A DNA stretch of 43,435 nucleotides from a virus: positions 1-43,435 of the IMG/VR virus record IMGVR_UViG_3300033143_002372. The stretch is one strand, 5' to 3'. Below are positions 1-6,305 of the stretch, one piece after another. Each line of letters starts with the position of its first letter. Positions within the stretch are counted from its first letter, which is position 1. The notes under the pieces were generated by a model that saw only the letters and a program-made list of their open reading frames with translations, searched no databases and had not been told where the DNA came from. Both the position numbers and the translations under genes were made by a program.

Positions 1-114
1 GCCATCTCTAATCCTTCTTATTATGCATACATACCTTACACACTTCCCATGTAAAGTTACTCATTATAATTTGGCTCATACATTTCTCAACTGTGCAAGT
101 TTTGGGTTTTTTAA
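1..114. repeat. Terminal direct repeat, left copy
   Basis: These bases are identical to 43322-43435, so the window is one full 43,321-bp circle plus a 114-base overlap. Genes run through the junction: a 38-aa ORF (8-124) lies almost wholly inside it, and the start codon of the gene at 42823-43326 lies at 3-5 of this copy. It is either the overlap of a circular assembly or a true short terminal redundancy; the sequence cannot tell which. Confidence 0.95.
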
Positions 115-124
115 TTTCTCCCAT
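8..124 (-). CDS. Small cysteine-rich protein across the circle junction (38 aa)
   Basis: ORF of 38 codons from ATG at 122-124 to TAG at 8-10. It has four cysteines at residues 10, 15, 29 and 32, the last two as CKVC, suggesting a small zinc-binding knuckle. It ends 3 bases before the ATG of the next gene (43326 in the other copy), and its last codons supply that gene's SD (AAGAAGGATTAG). Its own SD is weak. Function unknown. An overlapping 36-aa ORF in another frame (76-186) is less convincing. Confidence 0.5.
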   Translation of the reverse strand: MGEIKKPKTCTVEKCMSQIIMSNFTWEVCKVCMHNKKD

Positions 125-143
125 GCTTTCCGCTTTGCCTCTC

Positions 144-344
144 TTAGTTTGTGTTTAGCTTGTATAATTTTATCTTTGCTTTCCATGATTCAATCCGTTT
201 CCTTGCTCGTTCAGGCTCTTGATATTTCTTTTGGCTATCTAGGTATCCATTTTTAGAATATGGCAATATATTAAAGTGTTTTTCATAGTCTTTTTTATAT
301 AAATAACTACACGCACCTTTGACAGATTTATATGTACTAATCAT
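144..344 (-). CDS. Hypothetical basic protein (66 aa)
   Basis: Starts at an ATGA overlap with the preceding gene (stop 341-343), a sign of translational coupling. The product is rich in Lys, Tyr and Arg, with a predicted basic helix near residues 46-64 (ERARKRIESWKAKIKLYK). I recognise no domain. It belongs to the small-gene tail of the early operon. Confidence 0.6.
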   Translation of the reverse strand: MISTYKSVKGACSYLYKKDYEKHFNILPYSKNGYLDSQKKYQEPERARKRIESWKAKIKLYKLNTN

Positions 345-571
345 TTCTTTAGTGCCTCTATCTCTTCTACAATGGCATTATTAAATACTTCTTGACTACC
401 ATCAATAACATGCCTATTTGCTCTATTACATTTTACTCTAAGATCACTAATAGGTTCTTTGTAGTGTTTGCAGTAGTCAAATATCGTCGCAAAACCAATT
501 CTGCCTCTCACCTCGCAGTTGCCTTCATTGTCTACACTGTAAAAATCACAGGCTTTATTATCGCATTTCAT
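341..571 (-). CDS. Small cysteine-rich phage protein (76 aa)
   Basis: Begins MKCDNKACDFYS, followed by a Cys at residue 19 and further Cys residues near 34 and 48. The CxxxxC start followed by a Cys resembles a widespread type of small phage protein of unknown function that probably binds zinc. Good SD (AGGAGTGTGAT) before the ATG at 569-571. It overlaps the next gene by ATGA. Confidence 0.65.
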   Translation of the reverse strand: MKCDNKACDFYSVDNEGNCEVRGRIGFATIFDYCKHYKEPISDLRVKCNRANRHVIDGSQEVFNNAIVEEIEALKK

Positions 572-646
572 ATCACACTCCTATAAATCTCCGGTCTTTT
601 AAAGCCTTACCGAGGGCTACTAAGTAGGACACAAAGTCAATATTTT

Positions 647-865
647 TTAGCCATCGCCATCGCCATAGCCATCGCCAGAGCCATAGCCATAGCCAGAGCC
701 ATCGCCAGAGCCATAGCCAGAGCCAGAGCCATAGCCATAGCCATCGCCAGAGCCAGAGCCAGAGCCAGAGCCATCGCCAGAGCCATAGCCAGAGCCAGAG
801 CCATAGCCATAGCCATCGCCAGAGCCAGAGCCAGAGCTTTTATGTATTTTATCTATTTCTTCCAT
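647..865 (-). CDS. Gly-X dipeptide repeat protein (72 aa)
   Basis: After a 10-residue head (MEEIDKIHKS) the protein is 31 consecutive dipeptides, each Ser-Gly, Asp-Gly or Tyr-Gly, to the stop. Every Gly is GGC, every Ser TCT, every Asp GAT and every Tyr TAT, so the DNA is a hexanucleotide microsatellite. A block of 12 dipeptides is repeated exactly twice in tandem. The ATG lies inside the last codons of the upstream gene (overlap 853-865) and has no good SD, so translation probably depends on coupling. Likely disordered or a glycine-rich adhesive/low-complexity protein; function unknown. Confidence 0.6.
   Translation of the reverse strand: MEEIDKIHKSSGSGSGDGYGYGSGSGYGSGDGSGSGSGSGDGYGYGSGSGYGSGDGSGYGYGSGDGYGDGDG
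650..835 (-). repeat. Hexanucleotide microsatellite with a 72-bp tandem duplication
   Basis: Thirty-one uninterrupted GGC-containing hexamers of three kinds (plus strand gccaga, gccata, gccatc). On the minus strand the first 12 hexamers (S S S D Y Y S S Y S D S) are followed by an identical set of 12, an exact 72-bp duplication, then seven more. Much more GC-rich than its surroundings. Length changes in units of 6 keep the reading frame. Confidence 0.9.
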
Positions 866-1221
866 GTCTCTATACTATTAAGATTTTCCAATGCATCACT
901 TGACATAGGTATAACCTCAATTGCCTCAGTTAAAATAATACTAGGTACCTCCATTGCTATTTTACAATTTTCTTTACATTTAGAACCTTCAACAGCTAAT
1001 TGTGATAATGAACAAGCCCCTGACCAACTAAATACCCTTTTAGACTTTAGTAATTCAACTTCTTTACCATCACGCCTTTTAAGGTATCCGTAATGTACCC
1101 CTGCTGAATAGGTACGTATCATAACGCAATCCATACCATCAATACTCTCTGCCTTACTTGATATTGAGTCCTTTCTTACATACTCTACATCATCTATCTT
1201 CATTGTTTTTGGTTTACTCAT
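853..1221 (-). CDS. DUF6948-type phage protein (122 aa)
   Basis: Contains the pattern I associate with the DUF6948 family: MKIDDVEYVRKDS near the start, then VMIRTYSAGVHYGYL, WSGACSLSQLAVEG and VPSIILTEAIEVIP. The family is common next to small early phage genes and has no known function. Strong SD (AGGAGG) before the ATG at 1219-1221. The 194 bases before it (1222-1415) hold no gene I can support; they contain short inverted repeats around GGCTTT. Confidence 0.75.
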   Translation of the reverse strand: MSKPKTMKIDDVEYVRKDSISSKAESIDGMDCVMIRTYSAGVHYGYLKRRDGKEVELLKSKRVFSWSGACSLSQLAVEGSKCKENCKIAMEVPSIILTEAIEVIPMSSDALENLNSIETWKK

Positions 1222-1415
1222 TTATGCCTCCTAATTATTTTAAAACAAAGCCAGTTAAAGCCGTGGCAAGGCTACCATTTTATATGTTTCGACTTTGGTA
1301 AAGCCTCCAACTGTTATTTATATAGCGTACCAGTCCTATAACGCTTATTGTATTCCACCAATCTAATACTATTTATCCTTGCTTACCCATCGTTTAAGAT
1401 AGGCAGATATAATGG

Positions 1416-1676
1416 TTACTTTTTTATAATCCACTCGCTGACCTTTATAGTCTTTTCATACTCTTTTAACTCTACCTCTTCTGTTTCTTGCTCTTCAAAG
1501 TAATTTTCTTGTGATTCTGTTAATCCTTGCTCCCAATATAATTTATAGAACTTTCCGTCAACCTTAACTACAGTTTCATTAGTTCTTGACCATCTTCTAC
1601 TACCACCTCTATAAGTGTGAACATCATTCAAAAATACGTGCTCTTCGACTTCCTCTTTTGTAAATACTCTTTTCAT
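1416..1676 (-). CDS. Hypothetical acidic phage protein (86 aa)
   Basis: Strong SD (AAGGAG) and the leader AAGGAGTAAGTAATG, identical to that of the preceding 49-aa gene. The middle and C-terminal part contain WEQGLTESQENYFEEQETEE, an acidic stretch seen in other small phage proteins. No catalytic motif. Function unknown. Confidence 0.65.
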   Translation of the reverse strand: MKRVFTKEEVEEHVFLNDVHTYRGGSRRWSRTNETVVKVDGKFYKLYWEQGLTESQENYFEEQETEEVELKEYEKTIKVSEWIIKK

Positions 1677-1679
1677 TAC

Positions 1680-1829
1680 TTACTCCTTATCATTTGGTGT
1701 TTCGTCTACTCTGTCACAGCAATCTTTACACCATACTTCGGTTCCCATTTCCCACATATACTCACCATCCTCTTCTACCTTACCACATACATCACATTCA
1801 AGTATGCGTTGTGTTAGTCTATGTCCCAT
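1680..1829 (-). CDS. Small zinc-ribbon protein (49 aa)
   Basis: Forty-nine codons with two CxxC-type knuckles, CDVC near residue 12 and CKDCC near residue 36, separated by an acidic linker (EYMWEMGTEVW). This fits a two-knuckle zinc ribbon, a frequent class of tiny phage proteins of unknown role. SD and start lie in AAGGAGTAAGTAATG, repeated exactly before the next gene. Confidence 0.7.
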   Translation of the reverse strand: MGHRLTQRILECDVCGKVEEDGEYMWEMGTEVWCKDCCDRVDETPNDKE

Positions 1830-1853
1830 TACTTACTCCTTAATTCCTAATTC

Positions 1854-1922
1854 TTATATTTTATTTTCATACGCAAACTCACCAAAGAGGGTACGTGGTG
1901 TACTTATATTAATCTTTTTCAT
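1854..1922 (-). CDS. Possible 22-aa micro-ORF
   Basis: ATG overlaps the stop of the ribbon-helix-helix gene (ATGA at 1919-1922); the frame ends at TAA 1854-1856. The product begins MKKINISTPRTLFGEF. Only the coupled start supports it, so it may be chance. Confidence 0.3.
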   Translation of the reverse strand: MKKINISTPRTLFGEFAYENKI

Positions 1923-2053
1923 TTAGATATCCATAGCCTCAAATGATCGCTTATTATTTTAGATACTGTGGTACCTTTTTTAATAGCTTTTATCATAGCT
2001 TGTCTCCATAATTTAAGGTCAATTGATATGCTTTTAATCACTGTGTTTTTCAT
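1919..2053 (-). CDS. Ribbon-helix-helix DNA-binding protein, leaderless (44 aa)
   Basis: Forty-four residues with an N-terminal strand-like segment (TVIKSISIDLKLW) and two helices ending VSKIISDHLRLWI, the layout of Arc/MetJ/CopG-type ribbon-helix-helix proteins. There is no SD. The -10 box of a good promoter ends 6 bases before the ATG, so the transcript probably starts at the A of the start codon. A 20-bp palindrome over the -10 suggests autorepression (inference). Probably the local regulator of genes from 2053 to the junction. Confidence 0.75.
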   Translation of the reverse strand: MKNTVIKSISIDLKLWRQAMIKAIKKGTTVSKIISDHLRLWISK

Positions 2054-2054
2054 A

Positions 2055-2074
2055 TATTAATTATATAATTAATA
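2055..2074. promoter_or_regulatory. 20-bp palindrome over the -10 box (operator candidate)
   Basis: Perfect inverted repeat with half-site TATTAATTAT, covering the -10 box at 2060-2065 and ending two bases before the ribbon-helix-helix start codon. Such proteins bind short palindromes as paired dimers, so this is the obvious autoregulatory site (inference). Confidence 0.6.
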
Positions 2075-2088
2075 ATGCCAAAAGTCAA
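2060..2088 (-). promoter_or_regulatory. Sigma-70-type promoter of the leaderless regulator
   Basis: Minus strand reads TTGACT (2088-2083), a 17-base spacer, then TATAAT (2065-2060). Predicted +1 is 2053, the A of the ATG. The -35 overlaps the last codons of the HNH gene upstream. Confidence 0.75.
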
Positions 2089-2369
2089 GCATTTTTTATC
2101 TTATCCATAATTTTTTCTAAATGTACCCTAATTAACTCATCTGCAAATCCTAAATCTACTTTGCTATTGCAGGTCAATCCACATACTACCTTTATATTAT
2201 CGGGGTGGTGTATCACTTCTTTGGTATATCTCTTGATATTATATTTAGACTGTTTAACGATATGAGCTAATTGTGGTATAGCTTTCTCATTGACTAAAGG
2301 CAAACCGCATATTTCACACCGCCATTTGGCTCGTTTAAAGCATTGTAATCTTATCTCTTGACTGTCCAT
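2085..2369 (-). CDS. HNH endonuclease (94 aa)
   Basis: Small HNH nuclease: CEIC near residue 18, LAHIV near 34 as the first His, IHHPDNIKVVCG near 53-64, and a CNS that completes the zinc site with the earlier cysteines. Phage HNH proteins nick or cut DNA in packaging, homing or recombination; this one is far from the terminase on the map, so packaging is less certain. Expressed with the early operon. Confidence 0.75.
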   Translation of the reverse strand: MDSQEIRLQCFKRAKWRCEICGLPLVNEKAIPQLAHIVKQSKYNIKRYTKEVIHHPDNIKVVCGLTCNSKVDLGFADELIRVHLEKIMDKIKNA

Positions 2370-2376
2370 TATTTAC

Positions 2377-2646
2377 TCACTTATTAACTGTAAAATATGC
2401 ATTATCCCTGACTGATAGATATACAGGCTGTTCGTATATTGTCGTTTCATCACGTTCAAACTTTACGTCAAAAACAGCATGGTCTGCTATCTGATATATA
2501 TTTTGCATTGCTCTCTTGGCTGTTTTGGTAGAACATTCCAAAAACTCTTTGACGTCGTATATACTCATTCTATCACGCTTGTAGCACTCACAGAATAATA
2601 CAAGGCTTTGCTCTGTAGGTTTATATTTCTGTTGTTTGCCAGTCAT
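2377..2646 (-). CDS. Putative helix-turn-helix protein (89 aa)
   Basis: Residues about 28-50 (MSIYDVKEFLECSTKTAKRA) read as a helix-turn-helix with the recognition helix at STKTAKRAMQN. The C-terminal part is predicted strand-rich. Start ATG overlaps the end of the preceding 54-aa gene. May be a small regulator or replication accessory; no specific family recognised. Confidence 0.55.
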   Translation of the reverse strand: MTGKQQKYKPTEQSLVLFCECYKRDRMSIYDVKEFLECSTKTAKRAMQNIYQIADHAVFDVKFERDETTIYEQPVYLSVRDNAYFTVNK

Positions 2647-2785
2647 ATTCTATCCTTACCTTACAATTTATTTTCCCGTCAGTTAGCTTTTTAATATCAT
2701 CTGGTAAGCTATCAAGTTCTTTTTGAAGTAAAACCATGTTTCTTTGGTTCTCACGTAGTATTTTTAGTACTTTCTTTTTATTCAT
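2621..2785 (-). CDS. Hypothetical coiled-coil protein (54 aa)
   Basis: ATG overlaps the VRR-NUC stop (ATGA at 2782-2785). The N-terminal 30 residues (KKKVLKILRENQRNMVLLQK) suit an amphipathic helix or coiled coil. The frame overlaps the next gene by 26 bases. Function unknown. Confidence 0.55.
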   Translation of the reverse strand: MNKKKVLKILRENQRNMVLLQKELDSLPDDIKKLTDGKINCKVRIEYDWQTTEI

Positions 2786-3120
2786 TTGATTACTCCTATC
2801 ACATTTTTAACAAACTCCCAGTCATCCCAGTCCCACGCTCTAAAACATCTATATCCTAGCTTACTAAAATGGTCTATAAAATTGTTTTGCTCTTCGCTTG
2901 GTTTACCTCTGCCATGCTTTAACTCACAAAATACCGTCTCTCCGTCTGGTAGGTATATTATAAGATCAAGCCAGGCCATCCTTACACCGTTGATAGTAAA
3001 TACATTCTTTGCCTGGCCTTTTAAACTTTTTGACTTTGACCTATGGCGAAATGGTATATTAAGTTTTCTAAGGTCCGCGTTTACAGCCAGTTGAAATAAA
3101 TCTTCATTATCGAATATCAT
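2782..3120 (-). CDS. VRR-NUC domain nuclease (112 aa)
   Basis: Single-domain PD-(D/E)XK nuclease of the VRR-NUC type: WLDLIIYLPDG (Asp52), FCELKHGRG (Glu66-x-Lys68), then a Gln near 78 in SEEQNNF. The family includes phage and FAN1-type structure-specific nucleases acting on branched DNA. Here it may process replication or recombination intermediates. Starts at an ATGA overlap with the preceding transglycosylase-like gene. Confidence 0.85.
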   Translation of the reverse strand: MIFDNEDLFQLAVNADLRKLNIPFRHRSKSKSLKGQAKNVFTINGVRMAWLDLIIYLPDGETVFCELKHGRGKPSEEQNNFIDHFSKLGYRCFRAWDWDDWEFVKNVIGVIK

Positions 3121-3656
3121 TTATTCACCTCATTCCACCTTGCCTCAAATTTCGCAAATATTTTCTTATAATTAGTTATACATTTACTATAAGGGGTATA
3201 CCTCAAAAGTAAATAATCTAGTACATTATCAACATCCTGCTTTTCTCCATCGTTAACAGACATGCTTACAAGTTTATATTTTTTTCGTTCCCATCTGTCT
3301 ATACTCTTCCTCAATGCTTTTATACCGCTATGGCATTGTACCGTAAAGAACCCGAATTGATAATATTTTCCCGTGGATGTCCATGTAGATGCTATTAGGT
3401 TATAACCAAACGCACGATGATGTCTGAAATTATACCTACCCATACCAACAGGATTAGTGACTAGACTACTTTCTTTCTCCAGTATTGTAAGTGCCATAAG
3501 TGGGTGAATAGTAAAAGCCTTGCATTGCCATACGAAGAAATAAACCTCCTCAGCCGTCAACTTATTATTTGGATATGACAGGATAAACCTGGATACATCA
3601 TTTAATGTGTAACTGTATAGGTTACAGGCTAGTATAAGTATTGTTATTGCTTTCAT
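3117..3656 (-). CDS. Secreted lysozyme/transglycosylase-like protein (179 aa)
   Basis: N-terminal hydrophobic segment (ITILILACNLYSYT) looks like a signal peptide or membrane anchor. The core resembles the SLT/lysozyme fold: PLMALTILEKESSLV has the expected catalytic Glu-Ser (Glu62). Downstream GYNLIAST and FGFFTVQCHSGIKAL resemble the second half of the goose-lysozyme/SLT core. It is encoded among nuclease genes in the early arm, far from the M15 lysis gene. Could be an entry or wall-remodelling enzyme; the assignment is by motif only. Confidence 0.55.
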   Translation of the reverse strand: MKAITILILACNLYSYTLNDVSRFILSYPNNKLTAEEVYFFVWQCKAFTIHPLMALTILEKESSLVTNPVGMGRYNFRHHRAFGYNLIASTWTSTGKYYQFGFFTVQCHSGIKALRKSIDRWERKKYKLVSMSVNDGEKQDVDNVLDYLLLRYTPYSKCITNYKKIFAKFEARWNEVNK

Positions 3657-4105
3657 GGAGTTTCCTTGACTATTATTTTTTTAATTACATATTTCTCTAC
3701 TTCATTATTTATTAACAAATACCCTTTAGAAGTACCTCCTTTAATTTCAAATATCTTTTTAGTATTACCTATAAGGCATAATTGCTTTTTAGAAAATACA
3801 TATATAGTGCTATAATCTCCTATCAGATATAACCATGTATTATCTGATCTCATAATACCACTATCTACATAATTAGGATTATTTTTATTTGTTTTTTCTG
3901 CTACCTCTATGTATATATTACCTGTTTCCTTGTGCTTATCATCATACTTTATTTCAATACCCTGTTTGTTTTCACCTACATTATATTGATATTTTTTACT
4001 TGAATAATTACTTAGAGAGATTCCTATTTCTTTAATTAAAACGTCCATGACAAAATCTTGATACTGCAATCCTTTTTCATTGCAATGTTCGTAATATGGT
4101 GTCAT
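3653..4105 (-). CDS. Putative restriction-endonuclease-like protein (150 aa)
   Basis: Resembles small phage nuclease-fold proteins: YQDFVMDVL near the start, then GIEIKYDD and, across a turn, NIYIEVAEK, which together could form the acidic/Lys core of a PD-(D/E)XK fold (Glu51, Asp55/56, Glu67, Lys71). Later WLYLIGDYSTIYVFSK is strand-rich. It is coupled (ATGA) to the MT-A70 methyltransferase just upstream, an arrangement that suggests a restriction-modification pair or a methyl-sensitive nuclease (inference). Confidence 0.5.
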   Translation of the reverse strand: MTPYYEHCNEKGLQYQDFVMDVLIKEIGISLSNYSSKKYQYNVGENKQGIEIKYDDKHKETGNIYIEVAEKTNKNNPNYVDSGIMRSDNTWLYLIGDYSTIYVFSKKQLCLIGNTKKIFEIKGGTSKGYLLINNEVEKYVIKKIIVKETP

Positions 4106-5064
4106 ACTTCATTACCCCATATTGTCCATTTATCATCATGGAAATCTTTTTTATCTCTGCAAAACATTTCAACTTTCTTTGATGATGGATATAAAGTATT
4201 TATTATATTTCCAAACTCTGGTGGCTTTTCACTATGTTTTTTGGTTTTTTCTATGGTCTGCACACTATCAAATAATTTAATATTTTCTGGTGTCTTACTA
4301 CCTTTAGTACATATTAATAACAATTCATGCCTTACGGAATTATAATGCCCCATGTTGTGTTTTACTTTATCCCATATAAAGGATGTTTTATATTTAAATC
4401 CCCACCCGTTTATTAATTCAAACCCTTCTTCTAGTAATGGTGAAGTTACCCACATAAATAATACAGCATTATCATCTATTTTTGGTTTATCCATGTATAT
4501 CATTTCTTGTATTGACATTGTAGGGTAATGTTTATCTGCTCCACCTGACTGTATAGCACCACTTTCACATTTGTCATTATACGACCATGGAGGATCTACA
4601 TACAAAACAGAAAATATATCATTCGGTATTTCTACTTCTTTGGAAAACTGCTCTTTTCGTTTTTCTTCTTTTATTTCATTTGCTAATTCTCTTACTGTAA
4701 GTTTATCCTCTACTGCTTTTTCAAGAAACTCTTTTTGTTTTTCAGGTTCTAAAGATGCAGCTTTTTGATGATGCGACCATGATAAATTGTCCGTACGTTC
4801 GGACTCTTTTACACTATCAGCAACATACTTATAATCTTTTAATGTTTTTAATGGTATTCCTGTTTCCTCTGCTACATCCTCATACATGCCCCACTTCTGA
4901 TCTCTATATTTTAATAAGTCACCTATCCAAAACTGTATACATCCCTCTATATGGTTACAGGCATTAAACACCTGTTGCCATTCTTTTTTTGTAACATCTC
5001 TTTTAAATGTTAGGCTTGTTTGTGATACTTTGCAATATCCGTCTATAGTTGTAAGTTCATTCAT
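4102..5064 (-). CDS. MT-A70 family N6-adenine DNA methyltransferase (320 aa)
   Basis: C-terminal half is an MT-A70 methyltransferase with the DPPW catalytic motif (LYVDPPWSY, residues 157-160) and downstream WVTSPLLEEGF, WGFKYKTSFIW and HELLLICTKG. The N-terminal about 140 residues are helical (YEDVAEETGIPLKTLKDY suggests a helix-turn-helix) and probably bind DNA. It would methylate adenine in phage DNA, shielding it from host restriction or marking it for regulation. It has its own promoter and a structured leader that can hide its SD (GAGG, 8 nt from ATG). Coupled to a nuclease-like gene downstream. Confidence 0.85.
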   Translation of the reverse strand: MNELTTIDGYCKVSQTSLTFKRDVTKKEWQQVFNACNHIEGCIQFWIGDLLKYRDQKWGMYEDVAEETGIPLKTLKDYKYVADSVKESERTDNLSWSHHQKAASLEPEKQKEFLEKAVEDKLTVRELANEIKEEKRKEQFSKEVEIPNDIFSVLYVDPPWSYNDKCESGAIQSGGADKHYPTMSIQEMIYMDKPKIDDNAVLFMWVTSPLLEEGFELINGWGFKYKTSFIWDKVKHNMGHYNSVRHELLLICTKGSKTPENIKLFDSVQTIEKTKKHSEKPPEFGNIINTLYPSSKKVEMFCRDKKDFHDDKWTIWGNEV

Positions 5065-5135
5065 TATGTTATCCTCAATATATTTATTTACTCAACTAAT
5101 GGGGGGAGTGTTGCGCTCCCCCTATATATATTGAG
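5065..5135 (-). promoter_or_regulatory. Structured 5' leader C (SD-occluding switch candidate)
   Basis: Leader of the MT-A70 gene. The 5' arm CTCAATATAT (5135-5126) can pair over 10 bp with ATATATTGAG (5083-5074), which contains most of the SD. Inside is a GC-rich hairpin GGGGGAG/CTCCCCC with a 7-nt loop (5122-5102). The same 5' arm can instead pair with TTGAGT (5095-5090), which would leave the SD free, so two exclusive folds exist on paper. The predicted +1 is 5135, the first base of the 5' arm. Confidence 0.6.
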
Positions 5136-5141
5136 TTACTT

Positions 5142-5170
5142 ATTATACTATGTTTCAATGCTTATGTATA
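5142..5170 (-). promoter_or_regulatory. Promoter of leader C / MT-A70 gene
   Basis: Minus strand TATACA (5170-5165), 17-base spacer, TATAAT (5147-5142). The predicted start (5135) coincides with the 5' end of the outer stem. The -35 lies inside the end of the 97-aa gene upstream. Confidence 0.6.
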
Positions 5171-5455
5171 TAAATGTTTTTTAAATCTCGGAACTGCTCT
5201 ATGAGTTTCCCGGTATATCCTGTCACGCTCTATAACTTCCTGCTCTTTATCTACCACCCAGTTATCACCGATTGATTTCTTATAACCAATACCTGCATAG
5301 CGGCTTATAGATAGCGTTGCAATTATATCTGGAGGTACATTAAAGTATCCGTTTTTCTTAGATAGCTTTATACCTAATTTCACTAACCTATAATATAGAT
5401 TTGCTGTGCGTATGCCTATATGTTCGGCTAATGCCTTCTTACTTTTGAACTTCAT
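5162..5455 (-). CDS. Small helix-turn-helix protein (97 aa)
   Basis: N-terminal KKALAEHIGIRTANLYYRL reads as a helix-turn-helix (residues about 6-26) with IRTANLYYRLVKLG as recognition helix. The C-terminal half is basic with no known domain. Starts 17 bases inside the C5-methyltransferase gene with SD GGAT. Might regulate the methyltransferase region; unproven. Confidence 0.6.
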   Translation of the reverse strand: MKFKSKKALAEHIGIRTANLYYRLVKLGIKLSKKNGYFNVPPDIIATLSISRYAGIGYKKSIGDNWVVDKEQEVIERDRIYRETHRAVPRFKKHLYT

Positions 5456-6299
5456 GCTTTAATCCTTTAAATATATGTGCTATCACATCAACTGTCCAGC
5501 CGTCACCTAATAAACACACTTGATTTTTCCAATTTTTAAGTATATCGGTATACCCGATTGGTACGGTTTGTAGTTTTTCAATTTCAATAGTACTTAATGT
5601 TCTTATATTATTACTTTCTATTTCTTTTGTTATAAATACAATTTGAAACATATATTTGTTATGGCGCCTTAACATATATGGTTTATTAGTTAATACCATT
5701 TGTCTTGACCACCCCTCAAGAACACAAGGACTTTTTTCTCTTTTGACATAGCCACTTTCTAAAATATCTTGTAATTTTATTTTCTTGTTTTTTGGTTGTG
5801 CTATTGACCTACTAAACATATCCGGTATATCATCCCCTGGGATATTTGTCCAATATAGTCTATCTCTTAATTGAGCTGATACTAAGGAACTATTAATCCT
5901 GACTGGATACACACCCATTTCATTACTAATTATCTCAGCCTGCTTTTTGTCCATTATCACATTTTCTAATAAAAAGTATTTAGGTTTACACAAATCTAAT
6001 GCTTTTAGATAATAATAAAATAAACCTGATTTATCACCTCTTAGCCCTAACCTATTTTTATTTGCTCTACTAAAGTCCTGGCATGGGCTACCCCCTATTA
6101 ATAAATCAATTTTAGGCAATCCGGAAAAGTCTATTTTAGTAACATCACCCAAATGTATTGTATCCGGGTAATTATGCTTAGTAACTTTTATACCATGTTC
6201 CTTTATTTCACTAGCATAATACTTGTCATATTTAATCCCTGCTCTATTGAGTGCAATTTGCCCACAGGACATCCCATCAAACAAACTTAATACATTCAT
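5439..6299 (-). CDS. C5-cytosine DNA methyltransferase (286 aa)
   Basis: Has the ordered motifs of a C5-cytosine methyltransferase: motif I LSLFDGMSCGQIAL (about 4-17), motif IV GGSPCQDFS with catalytic Cys73, motif VI LLENV (111-114), motif VIII QLRDRLYWTN (about 143-152), then a short recognition region, motif IX near IEIEKLQTVPIGYT and motif X LLGDGWTVDVIAHIF. At 286 aa it is compact, with a recognition domain of only about 60 residues. It probably protects phage DNA against host restriction. SD AGGGT before the ATG. Confidence 0.92.
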   Translation of the reverse strand: MNVLSLFDGMSCGQIALNRAGIKYDKYYASEIKEHGIKVTKHNYPDTIHLGDVTKIDFSGLPKIDLLIGGSPCQDFSRANKNRLGLRGDKSGLFYYYLKALDLCKPKYFLLENVIMDKKQAEIISNEMGVYPVRINSSLVSAQLRDRLYWTNIPGDDIPDMFSRSIAQPKNKKIKLQDILESGYVKREKSPCVLEGWSRQMVLTNKPYMLRRHNKYMFQIVFITKEIESNNIRTLSTIEIEKLQTVPIGYTDILKNWKNQVCLLGDGWTVDVIAHIFKGLKHEVQK

Positions 6300-6305
6300 A
6301 ATACC

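Noticed and set aside
76-186. 36-aa ORF overlapping the gene at 144-344 and the junction ORF
   Set aside because: It overlaps two likelier genes and has no SD at the right distance.
647-840. The hexamer repeats as a CRISPR array
   Set aside because: There are no spacers; the units are continuous six-base codon pairs in an open frame.
1222-1415. Possible tRNA or small RNA in the gap before the DUF6948-type gene
   Set aside because: No cloverleaf, only short GGCTTT-type repeats and weak dyads.
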